A stretch of 64,000 bases of DNA from Tessaracoccus bendigoensis DSM 12906 (lineage in GTDB: Bacteria > Actinomycetota > Actinomycetes > Propionibacteriales > Propionibacteriaceae): assembly GCF_900141915.1 (NCBI RefSeq), contig NZ_FQZG01000004.1, positions 55,455 to 119,454 of the forward strand, written 5' to 3'. The notes beneath the pieces are model-generated. The model ran no database searches. It was given only the letters and a program-made list of their open reading frames with translations, and was not told the DNA's origin. The position numbers were made by a program, and so were the translations under genes. Of the stretch, positions 51,905 through 61,258 are shown in pieces. The stretch's first letter is position 1. Every line of letters begins with the position of its first letter.

Positions 51905-54900
51905 TGAGCATCCGCCCGATTCGCCGCGCACTGCTGACCACACCAGGTCAGCTGGTCGATTCGCTTCAGATCCCGTTCTCCGATGAGCAACTGGACGCCA
52001 TCACAGCACCGCTCGAGCCCACCGTGATCATCGCAGGTGCGGGCAGCGGCAAGACAACCGTGATGGCCGCACGGGTGGTGTGGCTCGTCGGGACGGGGCA
52101 GGTCAGGCCCGAGCAGGTGCTGGGGCTCACCTTCACCCGGAAGGCCGCCGCTGAGCTGGCCGACCGGATCTCGTCCGCACTGGACCGTGCGGGGGTGTTG
52201 GCGGGTGTCCCGGACGAAGGCGCGGAACTGGTGATGACGTACGACTCGTTCGCTGCCCGGCTGGTAAGCGAGTTCGGGCTGCGGATCGGCATCGAGCGCG
52301 ACCCGGTGATGGTAACGGGCGCCAGTCGCTTCCGCCTCGCGACAAGAGTGGTCGCCGATGCCCCCGGCCCGTTCCGGAGCATCAGTCGGCTGCGGCACCA
52401 CTCCATCCCCGAGCGGATCCTTGCCCTCGACGCCGAGATGCAGTCGCACCTGGTCGACGGCGACGCCGTGGCCGAGGCGACCCGGCGCGCAGGGCAGGCA
52501 TTCGAGCAGGCGCCACTATACCGCGGCAACGTGATGAAGGACGTGCAGGCCGCCCTCGACGCAGGTGCCGAACGCCTCGAATTGCTCGACCTCGTGGGCC
52601 GCTACCAGGACCTGAAACGTCGTCTCGGCGTGGTCGAGTTCGCCGACCAGCTCCGGGAATCCGTACGGCTGGTCGGGGAGGTACCCGGTGTCGGAACGGA
52701 ATTGCGGGACCGGTTCCGGGTGGTGCTGCTCGACGAGTACCAGGACACCTCGGCTGCGCAGGCGCGGCTCCTGCGCGGGCTGTTCACCGGCCCACCCGAT
52801 TCCGACGCGATGGGGTTCCCCGTCACCGCCGTAGGTGACCCGTACCAGGCGATCTATGGGTGGCGAGGAGCGGCGGCAGCGAACATCCTCGAGTTCCCCT
52901 ACCACTTCCGCCGCGGCGACGGCACACCGGCCCTGCGGCAGAGCCTCAGCGTCAACCGGCGCAGCGGACAACGGATCCTCGACGTCGGCAACACCCTGGC
53001 CGCGGGTCTGCGGGCCGCCCCAGGTGAGGCTGGCGTCTCCCTGGTGGCACCCGTGGGTGCCCCTCCCGGCGCGGTCGCGGCCGCCACCTTCGACACGTTC
53101 CCGGACGAGGTCGACTGGCTGGTCGAGGCGATCATCGGTCGTCAATCGAGCGGGGTTGCCTGGGCAGAGCAGGCCGTGCTGGTGCGCAGGAACGCGCTGC
53201 TGGCGCCCCTGTTCGAGGCGCTGCGGGACCGCGACGTGCCGGTGGAGATCGTGGGCCTCGGCGGTCTGCTCGGATTGCCCGAGATCGCGCCGATCGTGTC
53301 CACCCTCAGGATCATCGATGATGTGACGGCCAACCCGGACGTTGCGGCACTGCTGACGGGTCCACGATGGGCTGTCGGGCTCGCCGACCTTGAGGCCCTC
53401 GGGAACCGGGCCGTCGAACTCGCGCAGGGACGGCGACGGGCCGAAGGCTTCGAGGAGTCGCTCGTGGACGCCGTCACGCAGGCCGACCCAGGTGAAACGC
53501 CGTGCCTGCTGGATGCGGTGGCCGACCCGGGGGGAGCGCCCCTGACCACCGAGGCCCGCGACCGGCTGGCCCGATTCCATGCAGAACTGGCCGGGTTGCG
53601 CCGCCACGCGAGCGACCCGGTGGCCGACCTGGTAGCCAGGGTGGTCACCGTGCTCGGGCTGGAGCCGGAGCTCATCGCGACGGGTCGGGGCACCGCTCAG
53701 GTGGCGCGGTTCCTGGCCGAGGTCTCCAGCTACACCGATGTCGACGGCGACGGTACGCTCACTGGGCTGCTCGCCTACCTGGACGCGGAGGAGGATCATG
53801 GTGAAGGGTTGATGCAGGCCGTGCCCACCGCCGACGATTCGGTAAAGCTCATGACGGTGCACCGCGCCAAGGGCCTCGAGTGGGACACCGTCTACCTGCC
53901 GAGCCTCGTCGACAAGGTCTTCCCTGCGGAGTCACGCAGTGGCGCATGGCCGTCCAAAGCCCAGACGATGCCGGCCACGCTGCGTGGAGACGCTGACGCC
54001 GTCCCACAGCTGAGGAATTTCGACAAGGCGGGGCTCGGGGCCTACCGGGACGAGTTGAAGAGCGATCACCGCCTCTCAGAGGACCGGTTGGCCTATGTCG
54101 CAGTCACCAGGGCGAAGCGGTTCCTCGTGGCGTCCTCGCACGTCTGGACGCCGGGAAACGTCAGGCCAAGGGGAGAGTCACCCTATTTCGCGGTGGTGAA
54201 GGAAACGGCCTTGTCGCTCGGCACGTTTCTCGACGAGACGACCCGCGGGCTGGACGCGAACCCGGTGCCGTCCACACCGCAGCGCGCACACTGGCCCACC
54301 GTGGCCTCCCCCGATGCCAGCGCCCGACGTCACGAGGCGGTTGCATTGGCCCTTGAGGCGAGCCGACTGCAAGCGACCGACCCCGAACGGGCCGACGAAT
54401 GGGTCTGGCAGTCCGGAACCACGAACGAGGCTGAAGCCGCGCAGCTGGCGGCTTGGGACGAGAGCGCGGGACACCTCACAGACCTGCTGGCCAGGCGGCG
54501 CGACCGGGCGGTGCGGCTTCCCGATGGGCTGTCCGCCACGGCGTTGATGGCGCTGCGCAACGACCCGGGGCAGTTTGCGCTCGGCCTGCTCCGACCGATG
54601 CCCCGCAAGCCTTCCACCGAGGCCAGGATCGGCACGCGCTTCCACGCCTGGCTGCAGGAGCGGTTCTCCCTGCCCGCCGGTCTCGACGAATTGGTCGCGC
54701 CGGATCTGCCGCCCGCCGACGACCTGCGCGCGCTCGTGGCCGCTTTCGAATCCGGGCAGTTCGCCGATCTGGCGCCCATCGGTGTGGAAGTACCCTTCCT
54801 GATGAGCCGTGGAGGCCACATCCTGCGTGGCCGGATCGACGCCGTCTACGCATGGCAAAGTCATGGCCTGGACTACCTGGTGGTCGACTGGAAGACGTCT

Positions 54901-55080
54901 CGGCGATCGGCCGACCCACTGCAATTGGCCGTTTACCGGCAGGCATGGGCGGAAGCCCGTGGCGTCGACCCCGGCCGGGTCGGTGCGGCGTTCTACCATG
55001 TGCTGAACGATCAGTTGCGGATGGTCGAGGCCCCCGCCTCGCTGATCGACGCGGCGCTGAGGATCGGAGTTGAGTCGTGA
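51904..55080 (+). CDS. adnB: Helicase-nuclease subunit AdnB
   Basis: The 1,058-residue partner of AdnA has a UvrD motor with GAGSGKT (45-51), the DEYQDTSAAQ Walker B region, GDPYQAIYGWRGA and VTRAKRFL. A C-terminal RecB-like nuclease domain carries VVDWKTS with D995 and K997, followed by QLAVYRQAW. It lacks the cysteine staple of AdnA. The ATG overlaps the adnA stop (TGATG), so the subunits are made in step. Confidence 0.93.
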   Translation: MSIRPIRRALLTTPGQLVDSLQIPFSDEQLDAITAPLEPTVIIAGAGSGKTTVMAARVVWLVGTGQVRPEQVLGLTFTRKAAAELADRISSALDRAGVLAGVPDEGAELVMTYDSFAARLVSEFGLRIGIERDPVMVTGASRFRLATRVVADAPGPFRSISRLRHHSIPERILALDAEMQSHLVDGDAVAEATRRAGQAFEQAPLYRGNVMKDVQAALDAGAERLELLDLVGRYQDLKRRLGVVEFADQLRESVRLVGEVPGVGTELRDRFRVVLLDEYQDTSAAQARLLRGLFTGPPDSDAMGFPVTAVGDPYQAIYGWRGAAAANILEFPYHFRRGDGTPALRQSLSVNRRSGQRILDVGNTLAAGLRAAPGEAGVSLVAPVGAPPGAVAAATFDTFPDEVDWLVEAIIGRQSSGVAWAEQAVLVRRNALLAPLFEALRDRDVPVEIVGLGGLLGLPEIAPIVSTLRIIDDVTANPDVAALLTGPRWAVGLADLEALGNRAVELAQGRRRAEGFEESLVDAVTQADPGETPCLLDAVADPGGAPLTTEARDRLARFHAELAGLRRHASDPVADLVARVVTVLGLEPELIATGRGTAQVARFLAEVSSYTDVDGDGTLTGLLAYLDAEEDHGEGLMQAVPTADDSVKLMTVHRAKGLEWDTVYLPSLVDKVFPAESRSGAWPSKAQTMPATLRGDADAVPQLRNFDKAGLGAYRDELKSDHRLSEDRLAYVAVTRAKRFLVASSHVWTPGNVRPRGESPYFAVVKETALSLGTFLDETTRGLDANPVPSTPQRAHWPTVASPDASARRHEAVALALEASRLQATDPERADEWVWQSGTTNEAEAAQLAAWDESAGHLTDLLARRRDRAVRLPDGLSATALMALRNDPGQFALGLLRPMPRKPSTEARIGTRFHAWLQERFSLPAGLDELVAPDLPPADDLRALVAAFESGQFADLAPIGVEVPFLMSRGGHILRGRIDAVYAWQSHGLDYLVVDWKTSRRSADPLQLAVYRQAWAEARGVDPGRVGAAFYHVLNDQLRMVEAPASLIDAALRIGVES

Positions 55081-55907
55081 GCTACTGGAGCGGGCCGTCG
55101 TCGTTGGATCGTGTCGCAGATGCCCGAAGCGATGCGCAGCTGGATGAGGCATGGCGTCGCGCGCTGGTGCTGCGAGTCGACGGTGACGGGAGGGTCGCGG
55201 CCGATGCCGGTCGCCCGGCGGCTGTGCCCGCCACCGGGTCACGCACCGGCGACGACATCTACCTGGGCGTTTTCGACGGTCGGGCGTGGTTTGCCAGGTC
55301 GGTTCCTGAGCTGGTCGGCGAGTCCATCGCATGGAGGGACGCCCCACCCGACGAACACGACCCGATAGCGGCCGCGGTGTTCCTATCCAGGTGGAACCGG
55401 ATGGCCCCCGTGTGTGAAAGGTGCGGATCCCCGACCGTGCCAGACCTGGGAGGGGTGCGGCGGGTTTGCCCGTCGTGCGGCTGGATCGCCTTTGCACGGA
55501 TAGATCCGTGCGTCATCGTCGCAATCACCGATCCTGACGACCGCCTGCTCCTGGCCCGGAACTTCCAGTGGCCGGTTGGCCGCGTGTCGATCATCGCAGG
55601 CTTCGTGGAGGCGGGTGAGTCGGTGGAGCAGGCCTGTCATCGTGAGGTTGCCGAAGAGGTAGGAGTCACGCTTGAGAGCCTCAGCTACGTCAGCAGCCAG
55701 CCCTGGCCGATGCCGAGGTCGCTGATGCTCGGATTCGAGGCGCGTGCGGTCGACTCCCGGATAAACATCGACGGCGACGAGATCCTGGCGGGTACCTATT
55801 ACACCCGCGCGGAACTCGCCGCCGCCGTCTCTATCGGTGAAGTTGTACTACCCGGTGGGGACTCGATCGCCCGACACCTCATCGAGCGTTGGCTCAGCTC
55901 ACGCTGA
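55077..55907 (+). CDS. nudC: NAD(+)/NADH diphosphatase NudC
   Basis: NudC splits NADH and can remove NAD caps from RNA. The 276-residue product has a zinc ribbon (CERCG...CPSCG), the Nudix box GFVEAGESVEQACHREVAEEVGV (about 182-204) and the NudC-specific SQPWPMP in place of SQPWPFP. The GTG overlaps the adnB stop by 4 bases, as in mycobacterial neighbourhoods. Its end overlaps the convergent DUF7455 gene by 14 bases. Confidence 0.93.
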   Translation: MSYWSGPSSLDRVADARSDAQLDEAWRRALVLRVDGDGRVAADAGRPAAVPATGSRTGDDIYLGVFDGRAWFARSVPELVGESIAWRDAPPDEHDPIAAAVFLSRWNRMAPVCERCGSPTVPDLGGVRRVCPSCGWIAFARIDPCVIVAITDPDDRLLLARNFQWPVGRVSIIAGFVEAGESVEQACHREVAEEVGVTLESLSYVSSQPWPMPRSLMLGFEARAVDSRINIDGDEILAGTYYTRAELAAAVSIGEVVLPGGDSIARHLIERWLSSR

Positions 55908-56094
55908 GCCGACTCGTCTCATCCTGAATCCGGCTCGCGACCTCATTCAGCTTCTCGCGGTGGGCTGCGGCGTGATGCGCGCAGAAGAGAAGCTCCCCGC
56001 CTGAGCGGAGGAACACACGAAGATAGGCCTGAGCGCCGCATCGGTCACAACGGTCGAGTGCGGTAAGGGTCGGGTCTGTGGCGAGTTCGGTCAT
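55894..56094 (-). CDS. DUF7455 family zinc-ribbon protein
   Basis: The 66-residue protein has LDRCDRCGAQAYLRV and LLFCAHHAAAH, giving a C-x2-C...C-x2-H zinc site. The DET near the end (QDETSRL) is also typical of the family. ATG at 56094 has GGAGG six bases before it. A longer start 11 codons upstream is rejected. The family sits next to topoisomerase B-subunit genes in actinobacteria. The function is unknown. Confidence 0.8.
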   Translation of the reverse strand: MTELATDPTLTALDRCDRCGAQAYLRVFLRSGGELLFCAHHAAAHREKLNEVASRIQDETSRLSVS

Positions 56095-56214
56095 CTTGGC
56101 CTCCCATGCTTGAACTTGCTCTCTCATCTACATTGTCCAACGTACCTGCGTCGTTCAATGTTCCCGTGCAATGGGTCCAGCGTTTCGCAGTGGGAGGACT
56201 CCCACCACGGTGGG

Positions 56215-56220
56215 TAGTCT
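56215..56220 (+). promoter_or_regulatory. -10 hexamer of the topoisomerase B gene (predicted leaderless)
   Basis: TAGTCT ends six bases before the GTG start. A GTGGGAG/CTCCCAC hairpin (56190-56205) lies just upstream and could be a regulatory site. Confidence 0.42.
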
Positions 56221-56226
56221 AGCCCG

Positions 56227-58302
56227 GTGCAGACCACGAGCAAGCAGCAGCATTCGCGCGAGTATGAGGCCAAGAACCTCCTCGTCCTGGAAGGACTCGA
56301 GGCTGTGCGCAAGCGCCCGGCGATGTACATCGGCTCGACCGACACCCGCGGGCTCATGCACTGTCTCTGGGAGATCATCGACAATTCGGTCGATGAGGCG
56401 CTGGCCGGGTTCGGCACTGCGATCGAGGTGGTGCTGGGCGATGACGGTTCGGTGATCGTGCGGGACGAGGCGCGCGGGATCCCCGTTGACACCGAGCCGC
56501 GAACCGGACTGTCCGGGGTAGAGGTGGTATTCACCAAGCTCCACGCCGGGGGCAAGTTCGGCAACTCCTCCTACAACGCGACAGGCGGCCTGCACGGTGT
56601 CGGGGCCTCGGTCGTGAACGCCCTCAGCTCCCGCCTGGACGTGCAGGTCGACCGATCCGGGTCCACCTGGGAGATGAGTTTCAGGCGGGGTGTGCCGGGA
56701 GTCTTCGACGGGGACGGCCCCGAGGCGGGTTTCACCCCTCAAGGGGGCCTCCGGAAGGTCGGACGGGTCGCGAAGACGAAAACCGGCACCCGGGTGCGCT
56801 ACTGGCCCGATCGGCAGATCTTCCTGACCGACGCGGGGCTGTCCGTGCCCCAGCTCCACGACCGGGCACGCCAGACGTCCTTCCTGGTGCCCGGGTTGAG
56901 GATCGTGGTCGAGGACCGGCGCGACGCCGGCATGCCCGCCCGTGAGGAGTTCATGCATGAAGGCGGGATCACCGAGTTCGCCGAGTTCCTGGCTGCCGAC
57001 GGGCCGCTCACCGACGTCATCCGGCTGAGGGGCACGGACTCATTCACCGAAACGGTTCCGATGCTGGATGCGGCAGGGGCGATGACCGCCACCGACGTCG
57101 AGCGCGACCTCGACGTCGACATCGCGGTGAGATGGGGGACCGGCTACGACACGACGCTGCGCTCATTCGTCAACATCATCGCCACCCCGAAGGGTGGCAC
57201 CCACGTCTCCGGTTTCGAGCGGGGCCTCACCCGAGCATTCGTGAAGTCGTTCGAGGGAACCCGTGGGCTGTTGAAGGCCGGTGAGGAGATCGTCAAGGAC
57301 GACTGCCTGGAGGGTCTGACCGCCGTGGTCACCGTCAGGCTTGCCGAGCCCCAGTTCGAGGGGCAGACCAAGGAGGTGCTCGGCACCCCTCCCGTGCAGC
57401 GGCTCGTCGCCCGCGTCGTCGAATCCGAACTGGGTGACTTCCTTTCGGCCACCAAAACCAGGCAGGTTGCGCGGTCGCTGCAGGAGAAGGTGGTGTCGGC
57501 TTCCCGCACGCGAGTGCAGGCCAGGGCCCACAAGGAGAACCAGCGGCGCAAGAACGCGCTCGAAAGCTCCACGCTGCCGCCGAAACTGAAGGACTGTCGC
57601 TCCAACAACATGGATCTGACAGAGCTGTTCATCGTCGAGGGCGACTCGGCTCTCGGCACAGCCAACGTGGCCCGCAACTCCGAGTTCCAGGCGCTGCTGC
57701 CGATCCGGGGCAAGATCCTGAACGTCCAGAAAGCTTCGGTGGGCGACATGCTGAAGAACGCCGAATGCGCCTCCATAATCCAGGTGGTCGGCGCCGGCTC
57801 GGGGCGCACCTTCGACCCGGAGAACGCCCGGTACGGCAAGGTGATCTTCATGGCAGACGCCGACAGCGACGGAGCGCACATCAGATGCCTGCTCGCCACG
57901 CTGTTCTTCCGCTACATGCGCCCGCTGGTGGAGGCCGGTCGGGTGTACTCGGCGGTTCCGCCGCTGCACCGTTTCGAGCTGATCCAGCCGAAGCGCGGCT
58001 ACGAGAAGTACATCTACACCTACTCCGACGCCGAGTATCAACGCAAGCTTGCCGAACTGACCAAGCGGGGGCAGAAGTTCAAGGAACCGCAGCGCTACAA
58101 GGGGCTGGGCGAGATGGACGCAGATCAGTTGGCCGATACCACCATGAGTCCGCGGCACCGGACGCTGCGTCGTCTGACCGTCGACGACGCGGTGGCCGCC
58201 GAACGCGTGTTCGAGATGCTGATGGGCAATGAAGTCGCCCCCCGCAAGGAGTTCATCGTCGAGGGCGCCTACGCGTTGGAGGCCGATCGGATCGACGCCT
58301 GA
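56227..58302 (+). CDS. parE: Type IIA DNA topoisomerase subunit B (ParE-like)
   Basis: The 691-residue ATPase subunit has the GHKL site (EIIDNSVDEALAG), the GGLHGVGASVVNALS lid, the TOPRIM motifs VEGDSALG and DADSDGAHI, and the C-terminal QRYKGLGEMD. Actinobacteria of this group have both gyrase and a second B subunit. Location away from gyrA, recF and dnaN, beside DUF7455, supports the second (topoisomerase IV-like) type. The ParC partner is not in the window, so the gyrB assignment is not excluded. Confidence 0.82.
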   Translation: MQTTSKQQHSREYEAKNLLVLEGLEAVRKRPAMYIGSTDTRGLMHCLWEIIDNSVDEALAGFGTAIEVVLGDDGSVIVRDEARGIPVDTEPRTGLSGVEVVFTKLHAGGKFGNSSYNATGGLHGVGASVVNALSSRLDVQVDRSGSTWEMSFRRGVPGVFDGDGPEAGFTPQGGLRKVGRVAKTKTGTRVRYWPDRQIFLTDAGLSVPQLHDRARQTSFLVPGLRIVVEDRRDAGMPAREEFMHEGGITEFAEFLAADGPLTDVIRLRGTDSFTETVPMLDAAGAMTATDVERDLDVDIAVRWGTGYDTTLRSFVNIIATPKGGTHVSGFERGLTRAFVKSFEGTRGLLKAGEEIVKDDCLEGLTAVVTVRLAEPQFEGQTKEVLGTPPVQRLVARVVESELGDFLSATKTRQVARSLQEKVVSASRTRVQARAHKENQRRKNALESSTLPPKLKDCRSNNMDLTELFIVEGDSALGTANVARNSEFQALLPIRGKILNVQKASVGDMLKNAECASIIQVVGAGSGRTFDPENARYGKVIFMADADSDGAHIRCLLATLFFRYMRPLVEAGRVYSAVPPLHRFELIQPKRGYEKYIYTYSDAEYQRKLAELTKRGQKFKEPQRYKGLGEMDADQLADTTMSPRHRTLRRLTVDDAVAAERVFEMLMGNEVAPRKEFIVEGAYALEADRIDA

Positions 58303-58311
58303 CGACGTACC

Positions 58312-58343
58312 GGGGCCCGGCCTGCGCTCGCAGACCGGGCCCC
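58312..58343. terminator. Terminator between parE and lutC
   Basis: A perfect 9-bp outer stem, GGGGCCCGG/CCGGGCCCC, surrounds an inner CTGCG/CGCAG stem. It lies 9 bases after parE and 18 bases after the convergent lutC stop. Confidence 0.75.
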
Positions 58344-58361
58344 CTTCGGTGTCGGTGCCGG

Positions 58362-59012
58362 TCAGTCGACGAGAATCACCCAGAGGTGGCGTGGTCCGTG
58401 CACACCCTCCACGCGACTCAGCTCGATGTCACTGGTCGCCGACCCACCGCTCAGCCATGTCACCGGATGCCGTGCGCGGAGCGCCGGTGCCAGGCGGGCG
58501 ATGCCTTCGGGGACGTCACTGACCACCTGGTCTGAACGCACCACGCAGACGTGGCGGTCAGGCAGGAGGGACAGCGCCCGGCGTCCCTGGCCGGGTCCGT
58601 GGTCGAGCGCGATGGTTCCCGAGTCGGCCATCCCGACGGCCGCCGTGGTGACGACGGCGTCGATCACGTTCAACTGGGCATGGGTCAACTGCGGTTCGTC
58701 CCGGTGGATCTCGACCCCGGCCGCGGAGAGCGATTCAGCCCATCCGTCGGGGATGCCGTCAGGTAGCACCGTGCTGGTCGCACCGAGTTCGCGCAAAGCA
58801 TCGACGATGGCGTCGCCGACGCCATCCGAGGCCACCCGGACGACCCGGGCCTTGTAGTCTTCGACCTTCTCTACGAAGTCGCCGAGGACATCGGTCGTGG
58901 CCAGCGCCCTACCGTAGGTCCAGTGCACGGGCACATCCAGCGCAGGATCTACGGTCTTGACGTCTGTGGTTGCCTTGCGGATGCGGCTCAGCACCTCTTC
59001 ACGGGCGCTCAT
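58362..59012 (-). CDS. lutC: Lactate utilization protein LutC
   Basis: The 216-residue LUD-domain protein is the third subunit of the LutABC L-lactate oxidase complex. It has VVTTAAVGMADSGTIALD and VHGPRHLWVILVD near the end. ATG at 59012 follows AAGGAGAG and overlaps the lutB stop (ATGA). An extended upstream frame is rejected. It is the last gene of the lactate operon. Confidence 0.92.
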   Translation of the reverse strand: MSAREEVLSRIRKATTDVKTVDPALDVPVHWTYGRALATTDVLGDFVEKVEDYKARVVRVASDGVGDAIVDALRELGATSTVLPDGIPDGWAESLSAAGVEIHRDEPQLTHAQLNVIDAVVTTAAVGMADSGTIALDHGPGQGRRALSLLPDRHVCVVRSDQVVSDVPEGIARLAPALRARHPVTWLSGGSATSDIELSRVEGVHGPRHLWVILVD

Positions 59013-60490
59013 CGGTTCTCTCCTTCGCGGTTCTTCTTCCACCATTGCCTGAAGGTTTCGGTGGGAGGCGGTTCGACGTCGCGGGCCTGTAGCCAACGTT
59101 CGGCCAGCGGGATCGGCATTGGTCCGAGCCACTTGTCCTTGAAGATGCGGCCCGCGGTCCTGGTGGCCGTCTGGGCGCTGGACAGGTGGGTACCGTCCTT
59201 CATCACCCAGGCCGCGCCCTTCATCAGGCCCTGCTCGATGGTGGGGTGCTTACTCGTCTTGTAGTCGACGACCTTGTTGCGCAGGTGAACGAGGATGTCT
59301 GTGAAGGGGATCCGGACCGGGCAGACCTCGTTGCAGGCGCCGCACAGGGTCGAAGCGAACGGGAGGGCCCGGTCGCGCTCCTCCTCGAGGCCCCGCAACT
59401 GGGGGCCCAGGATCGCGCCGATCGGTCCGGGGTACATGGACCCGTAGGCATGACCACCGACCCGTTCGTAGACGGGACAGACGTTGAGGCAGGCGGAGCA
59501 GCGGATGCAGCGCAGGGCGGCCCGCCCGACGGGGTCGGCCAGCACGTTGCTGCGGCCGTTGTCGAGCAGGACCACGTGAAGATCCTGAGGTCCGTCGCCC
59601 GGGGTCACACCGGTCCACAGCGAGGTGTACGGGTTCATCCGCTCGGCCGTCGAGGATCGGGGCAGCAGCTTCAGGAAGACCTCGAGGTCCTCGATCGTCG
59701 GCAGGATCTTCTCGATGCCCACGACCGAGACCAGCGTCTCGGGCAGGGTCAGACACATGCGGCCGTTTCCCTCGGACTCGACGATCACCAGCGTGCCGGT
59801 CTCAGCAACGATGAAGTTGCCGCCGGAGACTGCCATCTTGGAGCGCAGGAACTTCTCCCGCAGGTGGGCCCTGGCCGCATTGGTCAATTCCCCGGGGTCG
59901 TCGGAGATGCCCTCGGGTGCGGGGGTGCCGTAGGTGCCCATCTCCGTGGTGAAGATCTCACGGACCTCCGACCGGTTGCGGTGGATGGCAGGCACGAGGA
60001 TGTGGCTGGGCAGGTCGTGGCCGAGCTGCACGATGAGTTCGGCGAGGTCGGTCTCCCAGGCCGCGATGCCTTCCTGTTCGAGGGCCTCGTTCAGGTCGAT
60101 CTCCTGCGTCACCATCGACTTGATCTTGACGACTTCGTCGACGCCCTTCGCCTTGGCGATCTCGGCGACGATCCGGTTGGCCTCGGCGCCGTCCCTGGCC
60201 CAGTGCACGGTCACGCCCGCCTCGGTCATGGCCTTCTCGGCCTGCACGAGGTAGGTGTCGAGGTGGCGTCCGACGCGGTCCTTGATCTCGGCTGCCGCGG
60301 TGCGCAACTCCTCCCAGTTATCGACCTCCGCGGCGCGCAGGAGCCGCTTGGTGCGGATCGTCCCTGTGGCGTGGCGCAGGTTCTTGCGCTGTTCGGCCTT
60401 GGCTAGTTCTTCCTTGACCGCCTCCGGGAACGGGGGGATTCCCAACCAGGACGGTGGTTGCGGGGTGAGCCTCTCTTGGGTGGTGGTCAT
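59009..60490 (-). CDS. lutB: Lactate utilization iron-sulfur protein LutB
   Basis: The 493-residue LUD-domain protein has two Fe-S clusters. The cysteine motifs are CIRCSACLNVCP and CGACNEVCP. It transfers electrons in L-lactate oxidation to pyruvate, with LutA and LutC. ATG at 60490 overlaps the lutA stop. The N-terminal region before residue 30 is variable. Confidence 0.94.
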   Translation of the reverse strand: MTTTQERLTPQPPSWLGIPPFPEAVKEELAKAEQRKNLRHATGTIRTKRLLRAAEVDNWEELRTAAAEIKDRVGRHLDTYLVQAEKAMTEAGVTVHWARDGAEANRIVAEIAKAKGVDEVVKIKSMVTQEIDLNEALEQEGIAAWETDLAELIVQLGHDLPSHILVPAIHRNRSEVREIFTTEMGTYGTPAPEGISDDPGELTNAARAHLREKFLRSKMAVSGGNFIVAETGTLVIVESEGNGRMCLTLPETLVSVVGIEKILPTIEDLEVFLKLLPRSSTAERMNPYTSLWTGVTPGDGPQDLHVVLLDNGRSNVLADPVGRAALRCIRCSACLNVCPVYERVGGHAYGSMYPGPIGAILGPQLRGLEEERDRALPFASTLCGACNEVCPVRIPFTDILVHLRNKVVDYKTSKHPTIEQGLMKGAAWVMKDGTHLSSAQTATRTAGRIFKDKWLGPMPIPLAERWLQARDVEPPPTETFRQWWKKNREGENR

Positions 60491-61245
60491 GCCACCGCCA
60501 CCTCCTTTTCGGTGCTGGCGAGGATCTCGGCGATGTGGATGGTCCTGATTCCCGAACGCTGCCGGTGCAAGACCCCTCCGATGTTCATCAGGCAGGCGTG
60601 GTCGCCTGCCACCAGGTACTCGGCATCGGTGGAACGGACGTGGCGGGCCTTGTCCGAGGCCATCGCGATGGAGACATCGGGGTTCTTCATCGAGAAGGTG
60701 CCACCGAAACCACAGCACTGCTCCGCCATGGGAAGCTCGACGAGGTCGATGCCCCGCACCGCGCGCAACAGCTGCAGAGGTCGGTCGCCGACCTTCGTGA
60801 TCCTCATTGAATGGCAGGTGGGGTGGTAGGTGACCCGGTGCGGGAAGTAGGCGCCGACATCAGTCACGCCGAGGACATCGACCAGGAACTCAGTCAGCTC
60901 GTAGGTGCGACCGGCGACCGCGGTCGCGTCCGCCTGGAGCGCCTTGTCGCCCGACTTTTCTGCGAGCATGGCGTGCTGTTCGCGCACCGATCCGACGCAT
61001 GAGCCCGATGGGGCGACGATGTAGTCGTACTCCCCGAAGGACTTGACGTAGTTGCGAACGGTCGGCAGTGCCTCCTTGAAGTAGCCGGTATTGGTCATGA
61101 TCTGGCCGCAGCACGTCTGGCTGGCTGGGTAGGAAACCTTGCAGCCAAGACGCTCGAGGAGTTGCACGGTGGCGATCGGGATCGAGGGCTTCATCGTGTC
61201 GGTGATGCAGGTCGCAAACAGTGCGACATGTGGTGCGGTTGGCAT
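60487..61245 (-). CDS. lutA: Lactate utilization (Fe-S) oxidoreductase LutA
   Basis: The 252-residue protein has two cysteine-rich CCG domains, at TCCGQ (near 45) and QCCGFGGTF (near 180), as in GlpC and heterodisulfide reductase subunits. It probably passes electrons from lactate towards menaquinone. It follows the permease gene by 13 bases, forming lctP-lutA-lutB-lutC. Confidence 0.94.
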   Translation of the reverse strand: MPTAPHVALFATCITDTMKPSIPIATVQLLERLGCKVSYPASQTCCGQIMTNTGYFKEALPTVRNYVKSFGEYDYIVAPSGSCVGSVREQHAMLAEKSGDKALQADATAVAGRTYELTEFLVDVLGVTDVGAYFPHRVTYHPTCHSMRITKVGDRPLQLLRAVRGIDLVELPMAEQCCGFGGTFSMKNPDVSIAMASDKARHVRSTDAEYLVAGDHACLMNIGGVLHRQRSGIRTIHIAEILASTEKEVAVA

Positions 61246-61258
61246 GTCAGCCTTTCAT

